A stretch of 64,000 nucleotides of DNA, from assembly GCA_022701365.1 (NCBI GenBank), contig JAKUHH010000236.1, positions 124,001-188,000 on the forward strand. Reading direction: 5' to 3'. The position numbers and the translations under genes were made by a program. The DNA is from Mycocentrospora acerina. Its lineage: Eukaryota > Ascomycota > Dothideomycetes > Pleosporales. The notes below the pieces were generated by a model. The model did no database searches and had not been told where the DNA came from. It saw only the letters and a program-made list of their open reading frames with translations. Below, piece by piece: positions 23,052-34,840 of this stretch. Position 1 is the stretch's first letter; every line of letters starts with the position of its first letter.

Positions 23052-24092
23052 GCGTGTTTTTCTTAGATGGTGTGTTTCATTTGGCGCAAGACATGTTATG
23101 GATTAGATACGAGAGCACGTTATTTTGATCATTTTGCGTAGATGGCTTTGCGTTGGGGCAGTTTGGAATTCGATGGTCTAAGGAGAGGAGGAGGAGGAGG
23201 CTGTCTAGTAGGTAGTGGTAATATCACGTCATTTCAGTCCATGCCGTGTTGGCTGTGAGGCTGGCTACTCGCACGGCTCGTGACACAGATGGGATTAATC
23301 AGTCGAATGACTTTGCAGAAGAAGTGTAATTTTTTTGGCAGACATGTGGGAGAAGGTGTCAAGATGCGTTGGTCATCCGACTCTGATTGACCAACGTAGG
23401 CGCAGGGCTGCGTGGAGAGAGCAGCGAGGGCAATCAAGGCCGCTGGTGATGATTGTGTTTTTATGCATGTCGCTGGGGCAGTGTGCACATGGATGCAGGC
23501 AGGGCCGTGTGCCGGCGATGCGAGGGCCTGTTTGAGGATGATGGAGTCTGGAGAGGATGGTCGCGGGACTAGGCGTGACTTCTCGGCTAACACACGACCC
23601 CCCCTGTTCTGCGGTCGCGTACAAAAGCCCGCGCCTTCCCTCGTCGTTTTGGCCCAGCCCAGCATTGAAGGAAGCGTCTATTTACGAGCCGCGACGCCGC
23701 AGACCAGCACACCCCTGCCGCATTGGCCATACTGCACCACGGAAGCCTGGAGCCTTGGAGAGGGACTTAGTTTTCCAACGACGCTTTTTTATTATTTTAT
23801 TTCCTCTTGCGCCTTTGCGTTCCTCGCCACATAGTGTGCCTGCAAGCGCTCCACCTGCCTGTCTTGGCCGTGTTGCGCGCGCCCCAAGCTCAAGCTTTGA
23901 GCTCCAGCTCCAGTTCCCGCCGACATTCCTGAATGCGCCGATTGACGTCGCGACGCGCCTGCCACATTTCGACCCGCACGTCCACGCCCACGCCCACATT
24001 CACACCCACATTCACACTCACGCCCACGCCCACGCACCCCGACCACGCCCCAGCATCCCCGTCTCGACGCGCATGAGCCGCGGCAAGGAGGC
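23052..24092. promoter_or_regulatory. FCP1 upstream region
   Basis: About 1 kb without a supportable gene. It holds the 3' end of the glucosyltransferase transcript and the FCP1 promoter and leader. The long overlapping open frames at 23557-24096 come from GC-rich low complexity and from the CCCACG-type minisatellite next to the start. Confidence 0.55.
23976..24038. repeat. CAC-rich hexamer minisatellite in the FCP1 leader
   Basis: Repeated CACGCC, CACATT and CACACC units, about ten in all, end about 55 bp before the FCP1 start codon. Confidence 0.8.
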
Positions 24093-26657
24093 ATGAAGAT
24101 CTCATCGCCCCCGGGCCTGCACTATCCCATCACCATCCAGGAGCTGCACAAGGCGCGCAATGCCGACGTCAAGCGATCCGACCGCCTGTTCACCTACTAC
24201 TACGAGAGCACCGTCACCGAGGGCGACAAGTGGGGCGGCGAGAAGACGGTCCAGAAGAGGTTCCCCACGCGCTTTGACGCGAGCACCGAGGGCAAGATCA
24301 CGCGATGGTTTGTCAAGACGGGCACGGTGGTCCAGCGGCCGGGGTGAGTAGCAAGCCGAGGGCCTGGTGGTGGCATCGTTGCGCATAGTACTGGGCTAAC
24401 ATATCCCGCCCAGGGTTGAGCTGCTCGAGATCGAAGAGCCCTGCACGCACGAGACACAGTTTGGCGGCCTCTGCGCCGACTGCGGCCTCGACATGACCAA
24501 GGTCGACTACCTCACAAAGGAGCGCAACGTCGACCGCGCCACCGTAAACATGACGCACGACAACATCGCCCTGCTCGTCAGCCACAAGGAGGCTGTTCGC
24601 GCCGAGGAGGACACCAAGAAGCGCCTGCTGGGCGCAAAGAAGCTGATTCTCATTGTCGATCTCGATCAGACCGTCATCCACACAACCTGCGAAAAGACCA
24701 TCGCCGAGTGGCAGGCCGACCCGGACAATCCAAACTACGACGCCGTCAAGGATGTCCAGGGCTTCCAGTTGGCCGACGACAACGTCTCCAATGTCGCTGC
24801 CAACTGGTACTACGTCAAGATGCGCCCGGGCCTGAAGGACTTTTTCGACCGCATGTCCAAGTTGTACGAGATGCACGTCTACACAATGGCCACGCGCGCA
24901 TATGCCCAGGCAGTCGCCAAGATTGTCGACCCCGACCGCAAGTACTTTGGCGACCGCATCCTTAGCCGCGACGAAAATTACACAGACAAGCTGAAGAGCT
25001 TGCAGCGCCTGTTCTACCAGCAGACGGCCATGGTAGTCATCATCGACGACAGAGCAGATGTCTGGCAGTACAGCCCCCACTTGGTTCGTGTGCCCGTCTT
25101 CAACTTCTTCCCCGGCGCCGGCGACATCAATGCGAGTTTCTTGCCTAAGCAGCTGGAGCTTGTCACGTCTGCAAAGGCGAAACCTAATCCAGAAAAGACT
25201 GAAGTTAGTACCTCCAATGCCGCTTCAGCCACAGACAAGCCTGCCGATTCTGCGCCTGAAGAAGCTGCAAATGGTACCTTGAATGAGCTCGAGGCTCAAC
25301 TCATCACCTCAATGGCGGTTGGAGAGAGCCTGGAGACTCTCCAGGAGCAGGCTAAAGAGCAAGAAAAAGTCATCATTGCACAACAAACCGAGCGACCACT
25401 TCTGCAGAAGCAGCTCATGCTCGATAAGAAGGATGAAGCAACCGACGACAACTCAATCATGCATGAAGTCGAGAACGGCCATGCAGAATTCGCAGAGCCT
25501 CATGTTCGACACAGCGTCTTGAACAATGACGATCGGGGACTAGATGTCATCGAGGCGAATCTGCGACGGGTGCACCGTACATTCTACGACGAGTATGTGA
25601 AATCAAAGGCAGTACCGGCAGGTGGCCGCATCGCAGAATTGAGGGGCGAGAGTGGCCCCAATAGACGCGCATTGAACGATGTGATCCCCCATTGTGGTGA
25701 GCTTATGCCACGCATTAAGCAGGAGGTGCTCGATGGAGCCGTTGTAGTATTCTCGGGTATTATTCCGCTTGGTGTAGATATCCAGACGTGAGTCTTCATA
25801 CCCTCTTTGCTCACCAACGCAAGCTGACACGTTACAGATCGGATTTTGCACTCTGGATCAAGAGCTTTGGTGCTGAAGTATCCACAAATGTGACCCGGCG
25901 CACAACTCACGTAATCGCAAACCCCGAACGCAAAACAACAAAGGTCAAAAAAGCTGCCCACTACCCCCACATAAAGATTGTCAATCCAGAATGGATGTTC
26001 CAATGCTGCACCCGCTGGGAACGTGTCGACGAAACCCCATATACCATTGAAGTCGACCCAGCAGAGCGTAGTAATTCCCCGTTTGAAGATCTTGACGACG
26101 ACGCCACCGGTGAAGAGGACGCGGATTCTCCCGTCACACTTGCCCTAACAGCAGATAACTGGGCAAGTCTCGATGACGAGCTGGCAGACTTCCTCAACGA
26201 AAGCGACACGGAGGCTGAAGCCGAAGCCGAAGCTGAGGCCGACGGCAACAGCGGCAGCGAAAGTGACGCCGATAGCGTACGATCAGATAGTAGCTCTGGT
26301 TCTCAGCCAACCACTAACTCAAGCCAAACCCCCGGCACGTCGGATAAAAATCCTACCAAAAAGAAGCGAAAACGTACATCCACTTCCGTAGACGCAAGCG
26401 AAGGCGAAGACAGCGACACCACAAATCAATCCACATCGCGTCTCCAGCGCCGCAAAAAACGCACCATGGAGCGCGTCACGAGTCTAACCAACGTCGTCAC
26501 TGCGGAGAAGAGTTCCGGGCTGCCCAGCCCCGAAGCCACAGGGCCGGAGGAGATGGACAAATATGGAGAGGGAGACGCGCAGAGGGAAGAGGAGGCCGAT
26601 GATGCGTTGGAAGCAGAGCTACTGGCAGGATTTGGGAGTAGTGACGAGGATGATTAG
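24093..26657 (+). CDS. FCP1: RNA polymerase II CTD phosphatase (Fcp1)
   Basis: Dephosphorylates the C-terminal heptad repeats of the largest Pol II subunit, recycling the enzyme. Exons are 24093-24343, 24414-25787 and 25838-26657 (814 residues). After an N-terminal biotinyl-like region (KITRWFVKTGTVVQRPGVEL) and a Cys pair (CTHETQFGGLCADCGLD) comes the FCPH catalytic domain with DLDQT (Asp166 nucleophile, Asp168 acid/base), MRPGLKDFFDRMSKLYEMHV, and the IIDDRADVW motif. A BRCT domain follows from about residue 510 (VFSGIIPLG, continuing across intron 2 to VTRRTTHVIANPERKTTK and PEWMFQCCTRWERVD). The tail is acidic with an EAEAEAEAEA run and a basic patch (KKKRKRTS), perhaps a nuclear signal. 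Splice sites are canonical and restore the frame. Confidence 0.95.
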
Positions 26658-27424
26658 AAGGAGAAGAACAAGTACAAGAACAAGATGAAGAAGAAGATGT
26701 ACAGGGAGGTTGTTTTGCGGGGTGTTTTGTTAAAGGGGCAAAAACTGCATAGCGCGCGGTGTTCTTTTTTTTTTGGGTTTCATTTGATGGGGAAGGGGGT
26801 GGGAGGAGGGGGGGGTTTGGGATGGCGCTTTTTTGGGGGTTGGGATTGAAGATTCTGGGGTTTGGGGTTGCGGATTGCAATTTGCAGGCGTTTTTGGATG
26901 TATGGATGGACGCACGCATGCACGCACGCTCGCAAGTGTAAATGTGAGGTATGAATGACTATACATGTAGGGAATGTGGACATGTACCAAAATGTATATC
27001 CTGAGATTGTTTATTTCCTGTTCTTTTATTATAAATTTACTGTCATTTGTGCGTGTTGTGAAGAAGTGTTCTTATTGATTGATTGACTGATTGGTTGATT
27101 GCGCAACGTATATTTGCTTCCTGCTTTACATAAATCACCTACATGTTTGTCTCGCTCTCGTTTCGTTTTGTATAGTAGTGAAACACATGACATTACACGT
27201 ATTGCTTTGTTATTGTACACACCTATTCGTATGACCCAGTTTCAATCCGACCCCAATTCCATTCGTGTACCACAGTCCGAACTAGAGAATTCCCCTTTGA
27301 AATTTTCACGTAGAGACGTCATCCTGTCCGTCCATATCTCCCTCCATTCATACTTTATATCATACACTGAACTAAGGACTCCCGTGCCCGTATCCGTCCT
27401 TCCATTCATCAAGTATGTACCTTT
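26658..27424. other. Convergent intergenic region after FCP1
   Basis: Two genes end here facing each other. The region contains a T-rich run (near 26766), G-rich tracts, and a short GATT/TTGA repeat (27075-27100). No gene was recognised. Confidence 0.6.
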
Positions 27425-28923
27425 CTACCAGGTATTAGGCACACTTTTATACTCCTCTTTGCTGATTTTCAAGTCATCAAACACCGAATCGTCGCCTGCA
27501 ACACGAGAGACTGTTAGTACAAGCACAAAAACTCAAAATAGGAAATATATCTAGCACCGAGCGACTTACCATGTAGATGCTGCACTCGTAGCTCATCTTC
27601 GTGCTCCAGCTGCTCCAGCTCTTCCTGCGGTGTTTCCTTGTCGTGCTTCTGGTCTTTGGTGGTGGGCTCCATGCCGGCCTCTGCTTTCTCGCCGATGAGC
27701 AGAATCTGCGTGAACTCGTGGTCGAGGTGGTGTGGTTTGACTTCTGACCAGGCGAGGCCGCGGAAGGCGTCGATGATTCTGTGGGAGTGGGAGTTAGTTG
27801 ACGAACATAATGGTGCATGAGGACAGGGAAGTGCTTACTCTTGGGAGAAGTCGGGCTTTTGGGCAAGCTGCGCGCTGGCGGGACCGCTGCGCTCGGGATT
27901 CTTGACGCTGATGATGAAGCTGCCTTGCGATTTGATGCCCAGATCTTCTTGCACTTCGCCGAGGTCGGAGGGAATGGTTGTCGAGTAGATGAGGTGGGTT
28001 GTAGCGTCTTCGGTGCGGGTGATTGCGTACACGCCTTCAGCAACTGGTGTTACGGGGTCGTTTTGGCGAGTACCTTGCGTCTTAGTCTCGTATGTGTCGC
28101 CCTTGAAGAAGTTGTCTTTCAGGTCTTGGATCGTTGTATTCGCCTTCTCGACAAATGCCATGAACTTGTCATTGCTGGACTTGGGGAAAACCTTCTTCGG
28201 CAAAGCCATCAAGCGATTGTTCTTCAGGTCCTGGAGCACGCCGTCACCGAGTTTGGCGCCAATGGGAATAGGGCGGAGGACGAAGAAGGTGCGCTGAAGG
28301 TCACCTACACTAGAGGCGTCATCGATGCTGACGCGGTTACGGGTGAAGAAGTAAATCACGCCTTTCTCGAGGATGTTTGAAGGCACCTGCTTCTCACGTT
28401 GGGAGGACTCTTCGATGGCGCCATCGCCTACAGTGCTTGACTTTGGCTCACTGACGGTCTTTTTGTCCTGCAATGTGCTGTCGACATTGGCCTTCTCTGT
28501 GCCATCATTGAGCTCTGTATCTTTTGGTTCATCGTCTTTCCGTTCAACTTTGGCCTCACTGTTGTTTGCCTCTGACTTCGCGTCACTGTTCTGTTCAACC
28601 TTCGCGTCTTCTTCAAGATTATCTGATGTCTTTTCGTCGACATTTGTGTCTTCTTCGGCTTGCGACTCATCTGGCTTCTCTTCGAACGTGTCAACTTTCG
28701 CGTCTTGACCCTGCACAGATGGTGCGGCAACATTCATCTCACTGTCCCCCTCTTTTGTGTCACCAATCATGTCCTCAATGGTCGCTTGCTTCTTTGCAGT
28801 CTTACGCTCACGCTTAGGAGAGGGCTCGGTCTCTTGCTTTCTCTTCGTTCCAGCAACAGCATTTTCGCTCTTTGTAGGGCTAGAGTTATTGCTATTGCGT
28901 GTTGATGCGCGTGTCCCTGCCAT
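27425..28923 (-). CDS. Conserved fungal nuclear protein (family often labelled BTB-domain transcription factor)
   Basis: Exons are 28923-27839, 27778-27570 and 27495-27425 (454 residues). The first 200 residues are Lys/Glu-rich and disordered with basic clusters (GTKRKQETEPSPKRERKTAK), suggesting nuclear location. The conserved part starts at ILEKGVIYFFTRNRVSID and includes RTFFVLRPIPIGAKLG, RLMALPKKVFPKSSNDKFMAF, STTIPSDLGEVQEDLGIK and IIDAFRGLAWSEVKPHHLD. I recall this pattern from many filamentous ascomycetes, where automatic annotation calls it a BTB-domain transcription factor; I see no obvious BTB fold, so the label is doubtful. The introns (60 and 74 nt) restore continuous frame to the stop at 27425. 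Function not known. Confidence 0.75.
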
Positions 28924-29385
28924 AGTTGCTGATTGATTTAATTGGCGATAATGATTATATGAGAATTTGATGACTGGAATCAATGGATGAGGGAAAGATG
29001 AGAAACAGGAGATGACAGGAGACGAATATGACCCTGAGCACCGCGTCAAACTAAGTGAGTCCTGACGTCACGCGTCTTTATAGCACCTTGTCACGTGCTC
29101 TTTAGGTGAAACGCGAGGAAAAAGCAAGTGACTATTGTGAAGCACGTCACTACCGCACAAGCTCCACATGATGTAATTGGTGTGTCGGCATTACTACATA
29201 TAAACGTTGACTTTTTTGTTTTTCTTTGGTTTTTGGCTTGCTGCACGTCCTTTGTGATCTATTCTGAATTCAGGTAATTTTAGTGACGAGTTGCTCTTGC
29301 GACTTCAGGATTACTTATGTCTTCACATGCTGCAATCATCTTTAAGGAGCCAATGTTAAACTTCAAGAGCCATAGATTTTCTATC
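28924..29385. promoter_or_regulatory. Intergenic: promoter of the nuclear protein and 3' end of HEM4
   Basis: The 462 bp between two minus-strand genes include TCACGTG at 29092-29098 (E-box like) and the AT-rich polyadenylation side of HEM4. No gene was recognised. Confidence 0.45.
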
Positions 29386-30327
29386 TTATTTTACTCCCTG
29401 GCCGCGCTTTTCAAGAAAGTCTCTGATCCCTTCAGCTATGCCGTCCGGACTTGGCTTCTCTGCGCATACATCAGGTATGAATTTGAATTCGTTGATGAGA
29501 TAATCGCGTGTTGTTGGGCCAATGGTCACCACAAAGATATCTCTTTGACTGGCGGGAAGGTTGGCTTTGCCAGTATTTGCGTCTAGGAGCCCCAAACTTT
29601 CAAGCATGGCTTGACAACCAGTTGGCGAGAAAACGACAATCCACTGATATTTCCATCCTCTTTCTATATTGCGTCGCCAGATTTCCGTAAAATTGGCCTT
29701 GAATGACAGCATCTCTCCTGTTTCGTATATAACTATTTCATCCACTTGAGTCCTCTTCTGTGAGTCTAACTTCTCTGATTGAAGTGTTTTAGGTATAATA
29801 TCCCTCCTCTTATCGCCAACAAGAAATAAAATGGGTGGTTTGACGGCGCCTATATACATGGAGTTGTAATGCTCCAACATAAAGGCCGCCAACGCTTCAC
29901 CATTACCTGTTTCCTCACCTAGAATAGGACAACGCAGGTTCAATGCTCTCAACCCACGTGCTGTAGCTGGTCCAACTACATAAAAGGGGAGGCTCTCGGG
30001 GAGTAATTCGTCCACGGTATGGGCGTCTTGTGTTCGAAGATCTTCAACAATTTGGGTGAATGCTTCCACAGCACGCTGAGAAGTGAATATTATAGCACCA
30101 TACGTGGCGAGTCCTTGCCGCGATAATGGTACAAGTCCTCGGCTAGTGACATAGTGTCGTACCTTGTCCAACGCATCCTGCTTGAATCGATGCTCCAGAA
30201 CGGGCACGAAAACGGGCAGGTAGCGGTGACTGTCACAGGTTGCGAACAGTTCCTCGTATGTATCCGTTGGCACTGATTTGGTCTTCAGCAGAAGTATCGG
30301 TACCTGGCCTCTTGAGAGCTCTGCCAT
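29386..30327 (-). CDS. HEM4: Uroporphyrinogen-III synthase
   Basis: Closes and inverts ring D of hydroxymethylbilane to make uroporphyrinogen III in heme synthesis. A single exon of 313 residues, near the family length. The start is MAELSRGQVPILLLKTKSV. The two-domain pattern is visible: YGAIIFTSQRAVEAF (first domain), LPFYVVGPATARGLRAL, then PPILFLVGDKRRDIIPKTL, VIYETGEM, WIVVFSPTGCQAML, and VVTIGPTTRDYL in the second domain. Probably cytosolic. It is divergent from BFR1 across 251 bp. Confidence 0.9.
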   Translation of the reverse strand: MAELSRGQVPILLLKTKSVPTDTYEELFATCDSHRYLPVFVPVLEHRFKQDALDKVRHYVTSRGLVPLSRQGLATYGAIIFTSQRAVEAFTQIVEDLRTQDAHTVDELLPESLPFYVVGPATARGLRALNLRCPILGEETGNGEALAAFMLEHYNSMYIGAVKPPILFLVGDKRRDIIPKTLQSEKLDSQKRTQVDEIVIYETGEMLSFKANFTEIWRRNIERGWKYQWIVVFSPTGCQAMLESLGLLDANTGKANLPASQRDIFVVTIGPTTRDYLINEFKFIPDVCAEKPSPDGIAEGIRDFLEKRGQGVK

Positions 30328-30578
30328 TGAATCAATTGCTGGTTAGTGAAGGTCGAAGGTGAGATGCTAACAGATGAATGTCTAGAACCGTGGAAGGTTG
30401 GGGCTTAGTGCGCCAAGATTCCATGGGGTTCACGGCTATTGGCAATTTCACCTGGACCCTCGATCTGTCCCCAATGCTCTTAAATTTCCCGCTCTCCTCT
30501 TCTACTCGGGCCACACTTTTCTTTTCTCACGTCGCACCAACCGTTGCACTCGACTAGCGCACGCAATTGACTACAGAC

Positions 30579-32274
30579 ATGGCCGAAATTGCGACTCCCG
30601 CTGCCCCACAGGTGGCTACCGCCGATGCCTCTGCTGCCCCACAGGAAAAGCAGCAGGTTGTAAAGCCCGAGAAGCCTGATGAGGAAAAGTACAAGAAAGA
30701 TCTCGCCCAGGCAGAGAAGGAGCACACCGCTGCGCAGGAGAAGCTGGTGAGTAACCCCACCTCGGCAACTCGCTGATGCACTCGACGCAAGAGCCATCGG
30801 GTACCTGCATTGCAATTCAAGTTGACGTTTAGGAACATACACTGACAAAGAAGCAGAACGCCAGCAAGGCCAAGCTCGATCTCGCCCGCCCTAACAACAA
30901 GGATTCGCCCAACGCAAAGCGCCAGCAAGAGCTCAAGACCGAGTTGAATGCGATCCGCGCGACTCAACAGGGCAACAAGGGCTCGCGCAACGCCGTCTTC
31001 GAGAAGATCAAGAAACTCGACGAGCAGCTCAAATCGCGCCTGGCTGAGCTCAAGACTTCCAAGGGCCGAGTTAACTTCAGGTCTGTCGAGGATGTCGACC
31101 AGGAAATCGCACGTCTCCAGAAGCAAGTCGACAGTGGCATGATGAAGCTGGTCGACGAGAAGAAGGCATTGTCAGAGATCAGCAGCCTCAACAAGACCCG
31201 CAAGAACTTCTCCGCTTTCGACTCGCAGCAGAAGGGAATTGACGACATCAAGGCCCAAATCGCCGAACAGAAGAAGACACTAGACGACCCAGAGCAGAAG
31301 GCACTGAGCGAGAAGTACACCCAGCTGCAGACTGAGCTCGACGGGCTCAAGGCTGAGCAGGACGACGCCTTTAAAAGCCTCAAGGCCCTCCGTGAGGAGA
31401 CCGATAAGGCGCGTGCTCACCAGCAGGAGAAATACCAGGCCAGGAAAGATCTCAAGGATACGTACTACCAGCAGAAGCGGGCGTTTTCCGAATACGATTT
31501 CCAGGCCCGCAAGATCCGTAACGAGAAGAGGAAGCAGGAGCAGCAACAGTACTTGGCATCGAAGCGCAAGGAGGTTGCCAGCAAGCGTCTTGAGGAGGCC
31601 AGCGCACTTGCATACCAGGACGAGATCTATGCTACTGAGGGGTTGATCCGTCACTTTGACCCATCTGCTCTGCCAGCCAAGGAGACTGCTTCTGCCAGCC
31701 AATTTGCCGCTTCCGCACAGCGCACCGTTGACGACTCTGGTCTCAAGGGCACTCGCGTCTCAAAGAAGGACCAAGATGAGGAGAGCTACTTTGTTGGCAC
31801 TGGCGGCAAGAAGGGTAAGAAGGGCAAGAAGGGCCCTGCTGCGCCCGCTGCGGCCAAGTTCAACCTCAACATCGGCATTATTGAGGAGCTAGCTAAGGTT
31901 GGTGTTGACGCTCCTTCGAGCCAAGCTGAGGTTCCTTCTACCGTTGAGAAGCTTAACGAGAAGCTTGCATTCTGGAAGAAGGACCAGGACCGCAAGACTA
32001 AGGAGGTCAGTTTGTTCAAGTTTCCCATTTCGACCAGAGCTAACAATGCACGTAGAACATCGCCAAGGCGCAGAAGGAGATTGAGCGTCTTGAAGCTGAG
32101 GAGACTGAGGGTACCAACGGCACCACTGACACTGCCCGTAAGCCTGCTCAAAAGAATGCCAACGGCTCTTCCCCGGCTGCTGAGCCTGATCAGGAGAAGG
32201 ATGCTGCCACAGATGCTGCCGAGGAGCTCGAGAAGGCAACCATTGAGGATAAGGAGGAGGCCACAGAGGCATAG
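30579..32274 (+). CDS. BFR1: Nuclear segregation / polysome-associated protein Bfr1
   Basis: Coiled-coil mRNP protein associated with ER-bound polysomes and nuclear segregation in yeast. Exons are 30579-30746, 30857-32005 and 32056-32274 (511 residues); the third exon is out of frame with the second if intron 2 is not removed. Almost the whole chain is Lys/Glu/Gln-rich helix: LNAIRATQQGNKGSRNAVF, VNFRSVEDVDQEIARLQKQV, LNKTRKNFSAFDSQQKGID. These are the family core. A basic GGKKGKKGKKGP segment and a C-terminal acidic tail follow. The first intron is 110 nt, longer than its neighbours. Donor 2 is GTCAGT. Divergent from HEM4. Confidence 0.9.
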
Positions 32275-32939
32275 ATTATGCCGGCGAGATACGTTCAGTA
32301 GGGATGATGTACTTTCAAAAGTTTGGCAATCTTCCTCAGATATCGCATTTGTCTGGCATGTTGTTTTTCTTTTCAGCCTAGGATACAAATCATGAGTATG
32401 ATTATGGGATAGCGACACGGCGTCGATCTTGTGGTTTCAAGGTGTATTTCTATATTCTTTAGAAGTATTAGGGAACCTAGATCGGGAGTATATTTCTTTA
32501 ATGTCTAAGTTCACATCCATTGTTTTTTTTCAAGTGTTGTTATGTGAGGCAGTTTGTGAGCTTGTGTTGTTGGGTCGTTTATACAGCCCGTTCCATGGAA
32601 GCTGTGCAGAGATGCATGTTGTCCTCACTGGCGAGCTGCTAGTAAACAAGGCGATCCCGATCGACATCCGCCTCTAGATCGCGCCATCTATCTAGTAAAT
32701 TGTGGGGTTTGACACGAATGGCTATTCCGAGCTCAAGGTGACACTCTACTGACGTCATGGAAGCTCACCCTGACTTTGGTACAAAACGCGTCGCACCGCT
32801 CTTCAATCAGAACATCATCTCACCTCACCAATTGCTCAACCAAATGTACAAACTGCCCTCAGTTGGCTCTTACTAATTTGCTGACTTCTTTTTAGTAGCT
32901 ACCAACAACAACTTCTTTACACATCCTCACAACATCACT
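32275..32939. promoter_or_regulatory. Intergenic: BFR1 3' end and BLI-3 promoter
   Basis: No gene was recognised. The last 100 bp before the start are CT/AC-rich, with CTACCAACAACAACTTC just upstream of the coding region. A TGACGTCA palindrome lies at 32750-32757, a possible bZIP/CRE site. Confidence 0.5.
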
Positions 32940-33611
32940 ATGTCTTCCTTCAGCAACACAGACACTGGCTCCAAGGCCGCCGATCCTTACACCCAGAAGA
33001 ACAAGGATGAGGTTCCTCTTAAGCAGAAGGTTGAGGATCTCTTCAAATTCATCGACAGCACCAAGTTCTGTTTGATGACTACACACGCTACAGACAGCGA
33101 TTTGTTGGCATCAAGAGCAATGGCACTGGCCGCTAAGGTTTGTTATTCAAAAACATTAGCCTGATTGCTTCCACGTCTGACTCTGGGACAGGAAGGAAAT
33201 GGCTTCGAACTCCTCTTTCACACCAACACTGAGTCTGGCAAGACCGACGACCTCAAGGATGACTCTGTCATCAATCTTGGCTTCATCGACTCTTCCGGCC
33301 AATGGGCTAGCATCTCCGGCCACGCCTCGATAGAGACTAATCGCGATGTTGTCAGGAAGCACTACTCACCTGCTCTAAAGGCTTGGATCGGCGATCTTGG
33401 AGATGGTAAGCATGACGGCGGTCCTGAGGACCCGCGTATTGCCATCATCCGTGTCAAGGCCCAGACTGTTCAGTACGCTGTCTCGAACAGGACCACTATT
33501 GGCGGATACATCGAGCTGGCAAAGGGTATTGCAACGGGCGAGTCACCAAGTGTGAACAAGTTGAGGCACATTAACGAGGCGGAGATCAAGCAGTGGAAGT
33601 CTCAGTCTTAG
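32940..33611 (+). CDS. BLI-3-like flavin-binding protein (pyridoxamine-phosphate-oxidase-like split barrel)
   Basis: Small FMN-binding split-barrel protein related to bacterial general stress protein 26 and to the Neurospora blue-light-induced protein BLI-3. Exons are 32940-33137 and 33192-33611 (205 residues). The intron starts GTTTGT and ends GGGACAG with a CTGAC branch site. Characteristic pieces: KVEDLFKFIDSTKFCLMTTH, LLASRAMALAAK and FELLFHTNTESGKTDDL (barrel core), QWASISGHASIETNRDVV, and KAWIGDLGDGKHDGGPEDPR. The C-terminus is basic/polar. The precise enzymatic role is not known; light or stress induction is inference from the family name. A CRE-like TGACGTCA upstream may be relevant. 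Confidence 0.85.
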
Positions 33612-34069
33612 TGAATGCACCCCCGTAAGAAGGAGGAATTACGAGACAATAAAAAAGCCAGAAACTTAAGCAGGCACTGAAACCTTAATCAACATATAGT
33701 TTGGTAGGAGCATAATGCATAATTTGTTTGACGAGAAAACTGTCGTAACGGGGCACTGTGTCCAAGAAGATGTAGAAATGGGCTTTTTCATGTATGTATT
33801 GCAATGATACACCAGAATTAGTCAAGGTGTCAGTAATTATATCAAAACTGTAGCGTACTGAGTACTCGTCATATGCCACCAATCCACATGTTTTTCCCCT
33901 GCGTGTTGAGAGGCGTCAGGGAGTAGCGCAAAATGATGAGTATGACGTCACGTTCTATTACTTTCGTAAGCAACTTAAACACGCTCTGAGCGTCTATACC
34001 ATTAACATGCAGATTCTTCCAAACATAAGATTGCGTATCTAGCAGCTGCTGCTTAATTCAATTCTAGTG
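33612..34069. other. Gene-free AT-rich stretch at the entry to the accessory region
   Basis: No gene was recognised. Base composition becomes noticeably AT-rich from about here. A TGACGTCA site occurs at 33943-33950. Confidence 0.5.
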
Positions 34070-34840
34070 ATGGAGAACCCAGGTTTGCTCGCCAAGGTCC
34101 AAATTTTATTTCGTTAATTCATACATTGACACCCCAAAGTGATAGAGATTTCTGGAGTAATTCATCTCCTCACTCAATCGCCTCCCTCCGTCCAACATGA
34201 AACGATAGAAACGTACTTTACGCCTGACGCATCATTTACACACCCATTCTGCCGAACCGGTAGTTGGAGGCTTAAGTCAGGATTTGGTTCACGGTTTCTG
34301 ATACAAGCTATCTATCGTTGGTACAAGATTATGAGTCCAAGTATCGATATTACTGTGCGATCGGTCGGTAGGTTTCCAATTCCTCTCGTAAAAATTGGAA
34401 AAAACCATGGCTGAAATGTTTGAATAGCCTTTGACGAACCCAATCTTCTACTCTATGTGCAAATATTCCAGATCTTTCGCATATGGATTATCCCATTTTA
34501 TATTGCTCCTGTTGAGCTGACTACAGTTATCACGCTCGAACGCGACCGGAACGATGACAAGTATTATATTACGGCACAGAATGATCTATATCAGGTTGAT
34601 CAGTTCATGAAGTTTCTTATACCAGGTAGCTGGATTTTGGTATTCTTTTGGCAGTTCTGGGCGACTTTTTTCTGCCTCATAGGTGCGATTGTGGGTATTC
34701 CGATAACTAGGGTCGAGGAGAATCGTCAGGGTTATCTAGGTGGAAACATCAAGGAAGAGAACACGAAGGCGAAGAAGTCAGCTAGTTGGTCGAAAACTAA
34801 GAAAGCGGTGTCATTTAGGAAAGGCAATCTTGAAAAGTGA
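34070..34840 (+). CDS. SigF-like NTF2-domain membrane protein
   Basis: Three exons (34070-34082, 34140-34367, 34428-34840) join to 217 residues. Exon 1 is only 13 nt (Met-Glu-Asn-Pro plus one base). Joined, the protein begins MENPVIEISGVIHLLTQSPP and continues YFTPDASFTHPFCRTGSW, QAIYRWYKIMSPSIDI and SVAFDEPNLLLYVQIF. This is the pattern of fungal proteins with a SigF-like NTF2 fold, including a C-terminal membrane segment (WILVFFWQFWATFFCLIGAI) and a basic tail. NTF2-like folds often bind small hydrophobic ligands; the role is unknown. Introns start GTTTGC and GTAGGT and end CAAAG and GAATAG; the first acceptor is weak but frame and family pattern support it. It stays intact despite its AT-rich surroundings. 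Confidence 0.75.

Noticed and set aside
23557..24096. 179-codon frame upstream of FCP1
   Set aside because: It is His/Pro/Ala-rich, produced by GC-rich DNA and the minisatellite.
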